From the NCBI GenBank assembly GCA_014281115.1, contig JACONQ010000012.1:744001-808000 (forward strand): a stretch of DNA of 64,000 nt, read 5' to 3'. Positions 10,623 through 22,650 of this stretch are shown one piece after another. Every line of letters begins with the position of its first letter. Within the stretch, counting starts at the first letter, position 1. Under the pieces are notes generated by a model. The model was not told where the DNA came from, ran no database searches, and worked only from the letters and a program-made list of their open reading frames with translations. The translations under genes and the position numbers were made by a program. The stretch comes from Laburnicola sp. R22_1 (Eukaryota > Ascomycota > Dothideomycetes > Pleosporales > Didymosphaeriaceae).

Positions 10623-12332
10623 GGTACGAGGAGCTCGTCCCAATTGAGTCATAGCGTTCTTGAGCACAGACCTCAACACCTCGGCGCGCCATCGTCAACA
10701 CGAAGTCATCCACTTCACTGCCCGATATCTCCACCAAAACGCGCCCAAATTAAGCCGAAAAAGATGCCAACGACTCGCAGAAAGCCGCGCGATTTAAAAG
10801 CCGCAAAATTTAAAGTTACAAAGACCGATCGTCGCGAGTTGCCGCCAGAGACAAAAGCATATGCCGTCGGGGCGATGTCGGCCGGAGTATCGCAGTACAA
10901 CCTCGCGAAAAAGCTCTCAATTACCCAGTCAGGTCTTTCTCGCTTGCTGACGCGCACAAAGGAACGTTCAGAGGCGTCAAAACTCCCTCTCTGGGACCCT
11001 CAACTCTGTGCAACTGAGCCGGGCCGCGGACCTCCGGAACAGCCTCTCTCGCAGGAGCAGAAAGACGCGATCATCGCCGTCGCGACCCAGGGCCGAGATA
11101 CCCGTGAAAAGCAGAGCTGGCAGGCAATTTCTGACGGAGATTTCGATCATCTGAACCTCCCAATCAAGCTCTCCGTGACGCGCTTCGAAAATATCATGTA
11201 TGAAGCTGGCTACGCCCGCAGAGCTCCGGGCTTCAAACCAACGCTGGACGACGCTCAGCGTGAGCGTCGCTTTCAATAGGCGCTCGCCCACAACCCAGAT
11301 TTGTATGAGTACGGCGATGGCCTAGGCTTCGATTTCCGGCGAGTTATTTACACTGACGAGACGCCAGCTCGGGTGGGCGAGCAACGCGGCATGAAACGCG
11401 CGTGGGCAAGAGACTCTGAGATCTATGATCCTGAGGTCAAAAGGCCGAAGATTCGCAACAATTGCGCCCTCCAGTTCTACGGCAGCTTCACGTACGATGC
11501 GAAGGGGCCCTATCACATCTACGGCAAAGAGTCAACGGAGCAGAAAAAGCTGGCCAAACAAGCTCTGGATGAGGAGAATCAGCGCAACAGAAAGCAGAGA
11601 GAAAAGCTCGTTCCTCAGGCCCGCGTTGCCCTCAGAGAGCTCGGCGATGCCGACGCCAACAGCAGAGCCTGGGCATGGGCAAAACACCATGAATTAAAAA
11701 GCGGTGATCGCTCACGGGGTGGCATAGATGGCTACAGGCACCGTGAGGAGGTGCTGAAGCCCTTGCTGGTGCCATGGATCGATTCTCTATATGAAGAAGG
11801 CAGAGCTCTGGTGCTGCTCGAGGACGGAGCTCCGGCCCATACAAGCAAGATCGCGCTCAAATACCTCGAAGTTGCACATATAAACAAGCTGGCATGGCCA
11901 GGTAACTCGCCAGACGTCAACGCTACGGAGCACACTTGGCCATGGATCCGGTGTCACATTACGCAGGATTTCATGCCATCTACGTGCGAGGAGCAGTGCC
12001 GTCGGCAGTGGGCATATGAGTGGGAGCAGATGCCCACAGAGCTTCTCAATCAGTGGATTGACGGAATTCCAGCTGTTGTTCGGCAGATAATCAAGCATGG
12101 CGGAGACAACTGTTTTCATGACGGCGGGGGCTGAAAACCCCCCCTCAACACCAGATCTTAGCTTCAAATTTGCCCAAATAGGCAATTAAGTGTACCTCTC
12201 TCGTCTACATATCAAAAAAACCCGAAGAAAATCGCTTTTATATGAGGATTTGTACGCGTGGGCGATATTTGATGGGGAGCCAAGAATGCGCGTGCCAGCG
12301 CTAGTCCTCATTAAAAACGAGCTCCTCGTACC
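10623..12332 (+). mobile_element. Tc1-type DD34E transposon, complete, TA target site
   Basis: The 1710-bp element begins GGTACGAGGAGCTCGT and ends with its reverse complement. That 16-bp inverted repeat is perfect and then continues imperfectly for about 20 bp. A TA dinucleotide flanks each end (10621-10622 and 12333-12334), as expected for Tc1/mariner insertion. It contains one transposase frame with a single stop. Confidence 0.85.
10764..12134 (+). pseudogene. Tc1-type DD34E transposase with one in-frame stop
   Basis: The frame from ATG 10764 to TGA 12132-12134 would encode about 456 residues but carries a TAG at 11277-11279, probably from CAG by C-to-T. The N-terminal 100 residues contain a helix-turn-helix (SQYNLAKKLSITQSGLSRLL). 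Catalytic positions are all present: IYTDETPARVG, VLLEDGAPAHTSK and SPDVNATEHTW, with exactly 34 residues between the second Asp and the Glu. An insertion of charged residues lies between the first and second Asp. An open frame extends left of the ATG to 10572, but this lies outside the inverted repeat, so ATG 10764 is preferred. The enzyme would catalyse cut-and-paste transposition. Except for the one stop it looks intact, so inactivation is recent. Confidence 0.85.
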
Positions 12333-12437
12333 TACTGCCCGATCTTTTATCATCTCCGCCAAAGCCTCGGAGGCCCCGCCAATCGGCAGAACACCAAACC
12401 ACGCGTCTAGGCATCAACAACCTTCATGCACGCAACA

Positions 12438-13916
12438 ATGGACCCAGAATCTGCTCATCATATGTCGCAGAGCGATCGGATCAGCTCGTGGCTTCTCTTT
12501 GCACAAACTTCTTGCTTCCCTCCGTCTCCGCCGCCCGACGAAGTCGCCCTGAAGCCCTTTCCAGCACCGTTGAAGCGCAAGCGCGCCATGTCCCTTCCCA
12601 CGACCACACCAATCCCCAGCTCGCACCGCAGCGACAGCCCGAAGCGGCGAAGAATCGAACATTCGGACGACGTTCTACCTGAACAGAGCGCGTCACAACT
12701 AGGTAGCAACACTCCGCTCACGCTGAAAGAGAAGAACACGTTCAGCCCTCCAAGTCGACTATCTTCGAAACGATCCTCAAGCCCGACCCGCGAGACGCCC
12801 ATCATACTGAGGAATGCATGGCCTCCGGTGATAGCAGAGAGCCTGAATGGTTTAAGGGACGCCCCGCCGAAGCACGTCGAGCGGCTCGCTGACCGGTTAG
12901 CCGAAGGTGTTGACTGCGGTTTTATCCCCAAAGGACTAGAGGTCTGTTATTCCGACATTGCTGCTGGCCATCGTATGCTTATATGCTCCTAGCAAGTTAT
13001 TAAGGACGATCCCGAAGTGGGCTACCAAACTACCAAGCTAGCCGACTACGACGCCGGCGACACACGTTCTGCTGACGAGCTGACGGCTTTATGGGAATCG
13101 GCAAGGGACATATTTCTTAATGCGCGCGATTGCAAGGATGGCAACCGTGATGAGAATGCGTGGTGTGTAGACGTGGTGCAGCCTCTAATATATCTAGCGA
13201 TGCGTTTATACGGTAACAGGCGGTGGTGGCTACAGAGCGTGTATGTGCACCTCTTCCCGGAAATTGAGCACTCGTTAACTGACCCACTATCAAGCCAGTC
13301 CCAGTCTATCAATCCCACCTATCTCTCTTCAATCCCCGCCTCTGCCTCGAACGATGCTACATGTTCCAAGCTTATAGACCGTAAAACCGACTATGTCCTC
13401 TCATACTCACATCGCGACCCCGCCATCTCAACGCTCTATAAACGCTTGGTCGCCGCAAACAGGGAAGAAATATCGCATATGCTCGATACTTTTACCAAGC
13501 GGACAGCCCTCTTTTCTGGGTTTGAGGTTAAGCCCACTTACGGAGTCCATACTGAGGCGGAGCTGCAGATGAGCATATGGATCGCCGCATCTTTGCGCAA
13601 GAAACAGCAACTCGCGCATGCAGCCCAGATCCCATTTGAGCCCGCCGCTATGGTTGAACCTGCAATTACCATTGTCGGCCATGAGCACTACGTATACTAT
13701 GCGTATCCACAAAATGATCTCGTGGCTGGGAGAAGTGGCGTGCATGTGCTGGGCCCAGACTCGGACCGTTTTGAGAAACTGGGAACGGATTCGATACGTG
13801 GCATCTTTCGGTTAATTAGACTGTATGGAAACTTGCTGAAATATGGGATAGATGAGAGCGAGGAGGGGTATTGGGGTGGCTTCTTAGGCCTGGTACTTGA
13901 GAAGCTGGCTAGTTAG
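12438..13916 (+). CDS. PD-(D/E)XK nuclease-like fungal protein, two exons
   Basis: The N-terminal half is low-complexity and Ser/Pro/Arg rich with KRKR and PKRRR clusters that look like nuclear targeting signals. The C-terminal half has DRKTDYVLSY, then FEVKPTYGVHTEAELQMSIW (the ExK core followed by a helix ending in W) and IVGHEHYVYYAY. This order matches the PD-(D/E)XK-like domain family (PF20516 type) widespread in ascomycete accessory regions; nuclease activity is inferred from fold only. A stop at 12990-12992 sits at the end of a 51-nt GT-AG segment (12942-12992). Removing it keeps the frame and joins FIPKGLE to QVIKDDPEVGYQ, matching the contiguous RGWIPGRLRELIEEDADFGY of the paralogue on the right. 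The donor GTCTGT is weak. Without splicing this would be a pseudogene. An alternative ATG lies at 12426. Confidence 0.7.
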
Positions 13917-14335
13917 GGAACCTTAATAAATAACCTACCCGCTTGTGCCCGCTCCTTGCGCTCTATCACTATTTCCAGCTCCTCTCCTCCTAGCACTATT
14001 TCTTTAGGCTCAAAACTAGGAGCGGAAATACGCAGAAGCATGCGTTAATGATGACCTAACGTACATCCACGCGTAACAGAACATCCGCCGTGACGGAACT
14101 AATTATAGGTACTTTGACTTTGAAGCGATAAACTTCTCCCCACGTCCTAAATTCGACCATACTTAAGTCAGATTCCAATGTTTTTAGGTCGCCCGCGAGA
14201 ATGTCAAGGCATTGTCACGAAAAACAATGTGCTCCGCTTCGTGGTAGCAGGGAAAGCTATATCGCGTCTAGAGCTTAAAGGTGGGGGTTGATCCATATTC
14301 TACAAAGCCTAAGTGCGCATCTTGTGAGGTGAGGG
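13917..14335. other. convergent intergenic spacer
   Basis: It separates the 3' ends of the two convergent nuclease-like paralogues. No gene, repeat or transposon end is visible in it. Confidence 0.5.
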
Positions 14336-15833
14336 CTACACTACGGAAGCAAGAGCAGCACCGTGGCCTTCTTCAGTGTCTCCGGCGAGCTTTTGTAACA
14401 CTACCCCCATGAAGCTACCCCAGAACCCATCCCTCCCTCCATCCCTCCCATACCTGATCACGTTCTGCCAGAGTCTTAGCGCCCGAAAGATACCACTCAC
14501 ACTCCTCGTCTCACACAGACCTAGAGAACCAACCTCCGGTCCCAGAATATGCACTGTGTTCCTCTCCTCAGCTGCCATGTACGCAAAATAAACGTGCGTC
14601 TCGTGTCCCACGATAGCGAAGCAGGGTTCCACTAGATTGCTCTTGTCTACCAATCCTACGCGCCGCGCAAGCTGCATTTTTTTTCCGCAGGCTAGCTGCC
14701 ATCCATATGCTGAGTTGGTATTCCGCTTCTGTATGATCGCCACTGGCAGGCTTGACCTCAACGCAAGAGAAGAGGGCCGTCGTCTTCGTAAAGACATCTG
14801 CCATGTGGCTAACGACGGGATCGCCTGTATTTCTCAAGCGGCTGTATAGGTCTTCGAAGCCTCGTGATGCCATATGGGAGAAGGAGTGTGAAGTCGGCTT
14901 TGCGATCAAGCAGGCGGGGTTTGCCAGAAGCATCGGTGACGGAGGAGAGAAATTCACTAGCGATAGCCTGCGACTGTCTGCTCGAGTATCAGTATTTCAA
15001 GTGCTAAGCAAAAAGCAAAGGATGCCTTACACGCTCTGAAGCCAGAACTTCTCCTCCCCTTCCAGCCTCATCGCGAGCTTCATCAGCGGCTGGATCACGT
15101 CCATACACCACGCATTCTCATCACGACTCCTCGACTGACACGTGCGTGCGTTCAGTCAAATCTTCTTCACCTTCCGCAGCACGTATGCTAGTAATTCACG
15201 CTCGTCGCTGGTGGCACCCAGATCCGAGAGGCCCCGCGCCGTGCTGTCACCCCAAGCGTGAGACTCAATCCTTTGGTATCCAAAATCCGCATCTTCTTCA
15301 ATCAGCTCCCGTAACCGTCCCGGTATCCAACCTCTGTCCAGTCCGTCCTCCAGCCGCTCCATGACATTTCTTACCCTCCGCGGCGGCGGTGTCTTCAACC
15401 CTGAGCTCGGTTCTGTGATCGTCGAACGGGATGCGGAAGCTAGTACGGCGATGCTATCGCGCGACGGACTATTTGCTCGACGAGGGCTTCTGTTGCCAGC
15501 TTGGCTGCTTGGTGGACTGAAGGTATTCATCCCATTGAGCATCAGCGCGCTCGCATTCGAAGCCGCTCCGACTGCGGATACGCTGTGGGTAGGGAGGACT
15601 TCGGTATCGGTATCGCGTCTCAGTCGCTTAGGGCTGGGATTGCGTGTCGACATTGCATAGGCACAGGGCGCAGCACGCTTCCGCTTCAGCGATGAATGAT
15701 TCTCGGGTGTTGACGACGGGGAGAGAGCGTCCGTCTGGGCCGGGACCGCTTCGGAGAGCTGCTGAACCCAGCTTTCCACGCGCGATGTGTTTGCAGCGGC
15801 AATTAAGGGTGACAATGGCGGTGTCGTTGCCAT
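14336..15833 (-). pseudogene. PD-(D/E)XK nuclease-like paralogue, broken
   Basis: Same architecture as the gene at 12438-13916: a Ser/Pro/Arg-rich N-terminus with SLKRKRAAP and SPKRLRRD, then the nuclease-like domain (DENAWCMDVIQPLMKLAMRL, LLDRKADFTL, VEVKPASGDHTEAEYQLSIW, IVGHETHVYFAY). It needs at least three repairs. A TGA at 15156-15158 replaces the Phe of IFLNAR. A one-base shift lies near 14880 between DFTL and SHMASRGF. A second shift sits at a run of eight T (14677-14684) just after SLRKK. A plausible 74-nt intron (14957-15030, GTAAGG...TAG) explains another break. The homopolymer shift could be a sequencing error, but the stop and the other shift suggest a real pseudogene. Divergence from its neighbour is high, so the duplication is old. 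An open frame extends upstream to 15947. Confidence 0.7.
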
Positions 15834-15947
15834 AATGGTTGGGCGGTCTGATGGTTGCCTGTCTGCCAGGCCTGACGCAAGACACTCAAACGCGGCTAGG
15901 GCACGCCTAGTCGCGTCGTCCTGGAAACGATGCATAGGACGGTACAA

Positions 15948-16461
15948 GAAACGCTTTCACTGCTACGAAAGCGCAACAACCGCACAACGCGTATGAAGCT
16001 CTACCTAATAGATTCTAAATTCAGTCTCATCATCGCTAAAGCTTTAGCGTGAATGGGTTTGCATTCAATGTAAGTGTAATTAGCGGGTGACGTTTGATGT
16101 TCTTATCTGTGCTGAAGCTTACCGAAAGAGGGTTAGCAGATGCGCGGTGAATCGGCAAGAAGATTCGCCGATCTCCTCGGACTCCGTGTAAATCTGCAAC
16201 TAACCTCCATCGAAGAATGGATTATCAGTAGTTCTCATAAAATCTGCGGCAATGACAAGCTGTCGCAGTGAGGTGGCTAATCTACAAGAGGTGAGTTGGT
16301 TGACGGGAGGCGTAGATCAACCTAGTTGCCAAGACGACGCACCGCCACAGGCATACTAGCCACGAGTGTGTTGAGCCTGAAGACGTTGCTTACTTCGACT
16401 CGCCACCACAAACAGGGAGGACGGCCGACCCTCTCCAGCCACGCCCTTGTGAGGTGGCGAG
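15948..16461. other. spacer upstream of the LINE insertion
   Basis: No gene is seen. It ends in GTGAGGTGGCGAG (16449-16461), the left copy of the LINE target-site duplication. A related motif, GTGAGGTGGC followed by GAGTTGGTTGAC, occurs at about 16271-16310 and again right of the LINE (23543-23600). The target locus therefore already held a short imperfect duplication. Confidence 0.55.
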
Positions 16462-16601
16462 AAGAGGAAGTCAACTTTTGAATTGTTGAAGAGGAGGATA
16501 TTCATCTCGGACATTCTTTTACTCGGACCCGGTCGCTCGCTTAGCTAGTTCCCGCTGCAAGGCGATCCGTGCGGACCACCGAACGTCGTGCCGGAGCCCC
16601 G

Positions 16602-17984
16602 ATGGCGGCGTCAGACTCTGACTACCATCCGTCAACACCACCACCGGCGCCAGCTAAACGGACCAGGAAGCGTACGGCGAAAGCGCTCGAGACCGAGACC
16701 CTGCAACAGCTCCCGACGATAAGAGTAGCGGCTCAACCTGTGCAGGGTGGGAGCAGAGCCACGGCATTGCAGCTGACGCAGAACGAGGAACCAGACAGCA
16801 GGCAGCAACACCGGGCACAAGATGAACTGCCGCCAATTCCCACCGGACGCGTGTCGCTCTCTCCAGGGCGCGCTCCTGAGAGAGGCAGCATGGGGATAGG
16901 GGAGCTGGCAGTACTTATTGCGAGCCTGAAAGAGACGATCGTTCAGCAAAACAACATCATCGCGAACCAGAACAAGATCATCGAGGATATTCGAAGCGAC
17001 CGCGCAACGTTTCAATCGGAGCAGCAGCATCTCAAAGACCAGATCGCGGAACTACAGGACACAATTGGCTCTCTTCGGGCACAACTCGACACCCTGTCCA
17101 TCGAACGGCCGTCGACACAGACATGGGCGGCTGTTGCAGCCAGTGGGCGGCCGACCGGGCCAGGAATGGCATCGACGCGACCGACGAACGTGGGAGTAAC
17201 ACGCACAGGAGATAGCAGACAGATGGTGATCGATGTCAGTAGGGTAAGGGAAGATGTGGCCGACAAAGTGGCCACCACAGAAGCAGCAAGGCAGGCCATC
17301 CAACAGGGCATGAACGGCGTGGAACGACTTTCTGGAGCAACAATTAAGAACTTCCGAGTGTGGAGAGCGAACGACAATGCGAACGTGATCAAGTTCTCGG
17401 TGGACAAGGACAAGGAGGCGGCATTCCGGCAGACAACGGCCGAATGGCTGGACCCGCAGATCCCCGGAGCAAGACTGGTAGGCCCCAAATGGTACCCAGT
17501 TAAGGCGGACTTCATCGAGGTGACGCTAGCAATGGACGCGGAGAGTGGGAAAGTGAGCAAGTCAGCGATGGAGAGGTTCGGGACGGAGAACGGAGTAGAG
17601 GTGTGCACAATGCGGTGGCTCGGAAAGCCTCGACCCAGCGGACAGCATGCGTCAGTGGTGATCAAGGTGGCGACGAAAGAGGAGGCAGAGAAGCTGCTGC
17701 GGTCGGACGGTGTGACGTTTGGCGGGGGTGGTCTCATGGTGTCCCCGTTCGAAGAGCGACGCACGCCGGTGCAGTGCTTTAACTGCAGGAGGATCGGACA
17801 CAGAGCAAGGGACTGCAGACGACTAGTAGCGTGCGACATGTGCGGATAGGACGGACACGAGCAATGCGAGACGATCAACCTGCGCTGTGTGAACTGCCAA
17901 GAAGCACACCGGTCGTCGAACTAAGAGTGCTCAGAGTACGAGAAAGCGAAGGAGAAGATTCGTGAACGGCAACGTTATAAATAA
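16602..17984 (+). pseudogene. LINE ORF1, gag-like zinc-knuckle protein with two stops
   Basis: From ATG 16602 the frame encodes a disordered Pro/Arg-rich N-terminus, a predicted coiled coil (about residues 110-165, IASLKETIVQQNNIIANQNK and following heptads), an RRM-like or gag-like middle domain and CCHC zinc knuckles (CFNCRRIGHRARDC, then CDMCG...GHEQC and CVNCQEAHRSS). TAG at 17847-17849 and TAA near 17922 interrupt the knuckle region; the frame otherwise runs to TAA 17982-17984. ORF1 proteins bind LINE RNA and assemble the retrotransposition particle. The stops remove the last knuckles, so this copy is probably impaired. The end of ORF1 overlaps the start of the ORF2 frame, which fits coupled termination and reinitiation. 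Confidence 0.8.
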
Positions 17985-20900
17985 GGAGCTTAGAATCCTA
18001 CAGGCGAACATGTGGAGAGGCAGGGAGTCGCAGCACGCGCTCCACAACGACCCGGCGCTGGCCGACTTTCACTTCATCCTGGGCCAGGAGCCCGGGTGCT
18101 TTCTTGCAGACGGAAGGGTGGTGCTGCGCGGCACCAATCCGCACTGGACGATATTCGTGCCGTTCGGCAGGCGACAAGGCCCGTACCCGGTCCGGTCGTG
18201 CATCTGGATGTCGAGAGACGTGGCGGCGACACAGGTGCACGTGGACTCGGCGGACATCACGGCGGTGGTAGCGTATGTGGGTGGGAGGAAGCTGGTGGTC
18301 GTATCGGTGTACATTCCTAACCTCAAATCGATGCGGAACAAGGAGGAGGGCACGGAGGCGCTCACCAGCAGGCTGGACATGATCAGAGAGGTGGTGCAGC
18401 GAGAGCAGCTCCGCGACCCACACACGGAGGTGATTGTTGCTGGCGACTTCAACCGACACAATCCGCTGTGGGGAGGGAGCAGCGTCGACAACGAGCCAAG
18501 GCAAGATGAGAGCGAGCCGATCATCGACTTTATGGGGGAGCTGTCGCTCCAGAGCCTCCTCCCCGCAGGACTGGTTACATACGAATGCGTCCGGGGAAAG
18601 TCGACGATCGATCTCATGTTGGCAACGGAACGGCTGGCGGAAGACCTAGTCAAGTGCTCTCTTTGGGAGCATGAATACGGGGCGGACCACCGTGCCATTC
18701 AGACTCGCTTTAGCATAGACGTGGACCGGGAGGAGAAGCAGGAGAGGCTAGTGCTCAAGAATGCGCCGTGGGACAAGATCAGGGCAGCGGTGGAGCAGGG
18801 AAAGGTGGAGGGCTTCCCGGTTGGGGAAGTGGACGAGATGGCGAGCCGGTTGACAGGCTGGGTGAACAAGGCGCTCGAGGCGCACTGCGCGCGAGCGCGA
18901 CCATCGCCCTATATGAAGCGGTGGTGGTGTGAAGATCTGACGGCGCTGCGGAAGTCGTACACGTACTGGAGGAACCGGGCGCGCGCGATGCGGCGGCAGG
19001 GGCGAGAGGACGCCGAGCTTCACAGCACGGCGATGCGGGCGAAGAGGCTCTTCTACCGGACGATTCGGCGGCACCGGAAGCAGCACTGGGACGAGTTCCT
19101 AGACAACGCCGACAACGCCCACAACATATGGAAGGCGGCCAAGTATTTAGACACGAAGGCGACGGCCTCGTTCGCGCGAGTGCCCCCGATCAAGAAGGCG
19201 GGAACGGAAGACGAATTTGTTACGGAGAACCAGGACATCGCGGATGAGCTGCTGCGGGCGTCCTTCCCGCCTCCGCCGTCGTGCGAGCCGGAAGACGCTC
19301 CGAACGGATACAGCCAGCTGCCGTGGGAACCGATTGCGAAGGACGAAGTCAAGAATGCGGTGTTCAGAGCGAGCCCAGACAAGGCGCCGGGAAGGGATGG
19401 CCTCCCGGCGCGGGTATGGAGAGAGCTCTGGCCCGTGCTCGGGGACGAAATCACGCAGCTCTTCGCTCGGTCGCTCGAAACGGGAAAGGTGCCGCAGGAG
19501 TGGAAGGTCGCCAAGATTATACCGCTGCAGAAGCCAGATAAGGGAGACTACACGATCGCGAACCACTACCGGCCCATCTCGCTCCTCCCGATGCTGGGCA
19601 AGGCGTTGGAGTCGCTAGTGGCCGAGAGGATCGCATATTTGGTAGAGGAATATGGGTTGCTACCGAAGACGCATTTTGGAGCGAGGAAACAGCGGTCGAC
19701 GACGCATGCACTCTCGTATCTCTGCGAGGATGTGTTCAAGGCATGGAGAGGGAAGAAGACGCTGTCACTGGTGTCGTTTGATGTCAAAGGGGCGTACAAC
19801 AACGTGGCGACAGGCCCGGAAATCAGGAGACTACGACAACGACAGATCCCCGAAGTCATCGTTCGCTGGGTGCAGGACTTCTGCACAGACCGGCGGGCAT
19901 GCATCCTTATCAACAACTACACTTCCGATGTACAGACGCTCCCGCAGGCCGGGCTTCCGCAAGGGTCGGCGCTCGCCCCGATCCTCTTCCTCTTCTTCAA
20001 CGCGGACCTAGTCCAGAGTGCACCTAAGAACGGCAGCTCGATGGCCTTTGTCGACGACTACTCGGCGTGGGTGATGGGCCCGTCAGCGGAGGAGAACACG
20101 CGCCGCATCCAGAACGAGGTAGTGCCGATGCTGGAGAAATGGGAGCGCACCAGCGGAGCCGTGTTCGATGCAAAGAAGACATCCTTTATCCACCTCACGA
20201 GATACAAAGGTGCAGCCAGGGAAAGCACGACGGCGCTGCGATTCAAAGAGAATGAGATCCTGCCGACAGACGAGGTCAAACTGCTTGGAGTGACGCTCGA
20301 CAAGGAGCTCAGATTCAAGACACACCTGGCGAACAAGGCTGGCAAGGCAACCAAGGTGGCGCTGGCGCTGCGCAGACTGAAGGGACTCCGGCCGAAGACG
20401 ATCAAGCAGCTGGCGAAGAGTGCAGTGCTACCGGTGGCGGACTATGCGTCGCCGGTGTGGTACCCGATCGCGACACACGAGATGAAGCAGCTCCTCATGC
20501 AGGCGCAGAGGATTACGGCGCAGGCGGTCATCAGGGCATTCCGCACGGTCGCGGGTGCAATTGCGGAGGTGGAAGCAGGCCTGGTCCCTATAGAGCAGAG
20601 ACTGCGCAATCAGACAATCGCGTTCTGGGTGTCGCTCCACAAACTTGGCCAGTCGCATCCCCACTGGATGCTTAAACGGCAGCGGCTCTGCACGAAGCAC
20701 CGGTCGCCGCTGATGCGGACGGTAGAGATGTGTATAGAGGTCCGCATGGACGATGTGATGGAGGTTAAGCCCTATGCATGCCCGCCTTGGGTAGCCAGGC
20801 CCGCGGTGGTCATATACGAGGATGAAGAACAGGCGCAAAACATCATCGACGACTACCGACCAGGACAGGTCGACATCTATGTCGATGCGTCGGTGCGCAA

Positions 20901-21327
20901 TGGGCGGGCAGGCGTCGGGGTGTATGCTACACCATCGAAGGTGTCCATCTCGAAGACAGTGGCCAGCGCGGACCAGGTGGACGCACACCTGGCGGAACTG
21001 CTAGCGATCAGCGAGGCAGCCAACTGGCCATGGAGCCCGTCCTGCATGGCTATGGACCAAACAGGGTCCCCCGTACCGGCATCCAGCATACGCATATTCT
21101 CGGACTCACAATCGGCACTGCTATCGGTGCAGAGCTGGGGGGCAAGCGCATGTCAGGAGGTAGTAGCAGAGATTATAAAGAAACTCTGGTTGAGCAACGT
21201 CACACTGTACTGGGTCCCCAGCCACGCAGGAATCGAGGGTAACGAAGAGGCCAATCGACTTGCCAAGGAAGCGACACGGGAGGAGAGCGAGCAACCTCCG
21301 CAGCGAGACGGACGGCCGTGGTATCTA

Positions 21328-22650
21328 CTGTGGTATCCGGCCGAAGTAGTGTAGGTGGGTCGCGCACAGCAGGGGTGCGCATCCTATGTAATTAAATACA
21401 ACTTTCTGACAAATCCACATTTAGCGTCACCCAATTTGTATAGAGATACGTGTTTCTTTGTCGCGCTTCTTCATCCCCACGTCACCCGCATAATGTCCGA
21501 ACCACCTTCTACACCTCGCCATCGATACCTTACCCGCGATAAGGCTGTAGAGGCACGCGCCCTACGTCGAGCAGGCCATACCTACGACTTTATCGCCAAC
21601 CAGCTTCAATGTACAGAGAGACAAGTTGGCTACGCAGTTACTAAGGATCGCGTCACGCCCAAGAAGCGCTCCAGTCGCCCACCTCGCCTTACGGATGCCC
21701 AAGTTGATCAACTTGAGGCATATATACGATCCTCGCGTAGTAATAGGCAGCTAAGCTATCTCCAGCTTGCTAAGGGACCTTTTAAGCACTAGGGAGTTGG
21801 CGAATATACAATTAGGAGTGCTCTACGAAGGAGAGGGTACAGACGCTGTGTAGCCCGTGCTAAGCCTCCTCTTACTGAGCAAAATCGGCAGATACGCCTT
21901 GCGTGGGCAGAGGCTCATATCAACTGGGAACCCTGGCAATGGTGGAGGATCCTATGGAGCGATGAAACATGGATCACGGGTGGACGTCACAGAAAAGTAT
22001 GGGTAACAAGGCGACCAGGAGAGGAGCTAGAGGATACCTGCCTAGTAGAGAAGATCCGCAGAAAGCGTGGGTGGATGTTCTGGGGCTGCTTCTCTGGCAT
22101 GTCTAAAGGTCCTCATCTGTTCTGGGAGAAGGAGTGGAAGTCAATTAATAAGGAGAGCTACTGTGAGCGGATTGTACCACTTATTGATGGCTGGTTACGT
22201 CTAAATCCTCACCTAAGCTTCATGCAAGATGGGGCACCAGGGCACTCAGCTGCGTACACAATAGAGGAGCTTTCTCAAAGAGGGATTTATCCTATCTTCT
22301 AGCCAGCATTCTCCCCAGATCTTAACCCTATTAAAGCTGTGTGGAACAAGATGAAGGACTATATAGAGGTAAATTACCCTGATCAAGAAGGTGGGAGGCA
22401 GCCAACATATAATCAACTGCGTAGGATAGTACAGGAAGCCTGGGAGTCGATCACTGTAGAACAGTTAAGGGAGCTCATTAATAGCATGCCAGCTCGATGC
22501 CGGGCTGTGATTGATGCCGAAGGCGGTCATACAAAGTACTGAAATTTGTATGTAATATTAGACAGAAACAGAAAGGTTGCATTTAATTACATAGGATGCG
22601 CACCCCTGCTGTGCGCGACCCACCTACACTACTTCGGCCGGATAACACAG
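21328..22650 (+). mobile_element. Tc1/mariner-type DD34E element nested in the LINE
   Basis: The 1323-bp element starts CTGTGGTATCCGGCCGAAG and ends with the near-perfect reverse complement. The inverted repeat is about 75 bp with a few mismatches. TA flanks each end (21326-21327 and 22651-22652). Choosing these ends restores the LINE ORF2 frame exactly; choosing the inner TATCC boundary does not. Confidence 0.9.
21493..22542 (+). pseudogene. DD34E transposase with two stops and catalytic Glu-to-Lys
   Basis: One frame from ATG 21493 to TGA 22540-22542 covers about 349 codons. An N-terminal helix-turn-helix (DKAVEARALRRAGHTYDFIA) is followed by the catalytic domain: ILWSDETWI, FMQDGAPGHSAAY and SPDLNPIK. 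Two TAG stops lie at 21790-21792 and 22300-22302. The position of the family glutamate (SPDLNPIE) is AAA lysine, 34 residues after the second Asp, a G-to-A change. The stop at 22300 sits where relatives usually have Trp, again G-to-A. The enzyme is therefore inactive at several levels, and the mutation pattern fits RIP acting on the nested element more than on the surrounding LINE. Confidence 0.87.

Noticed and set aside
21330..22645. Inner TATCCGG boundary for the nested element
   Set aside because: It leaves a stop in LINE ORF2; the outer CTGTGG/CACAG boundary restores the frame and still has TA on both sides.
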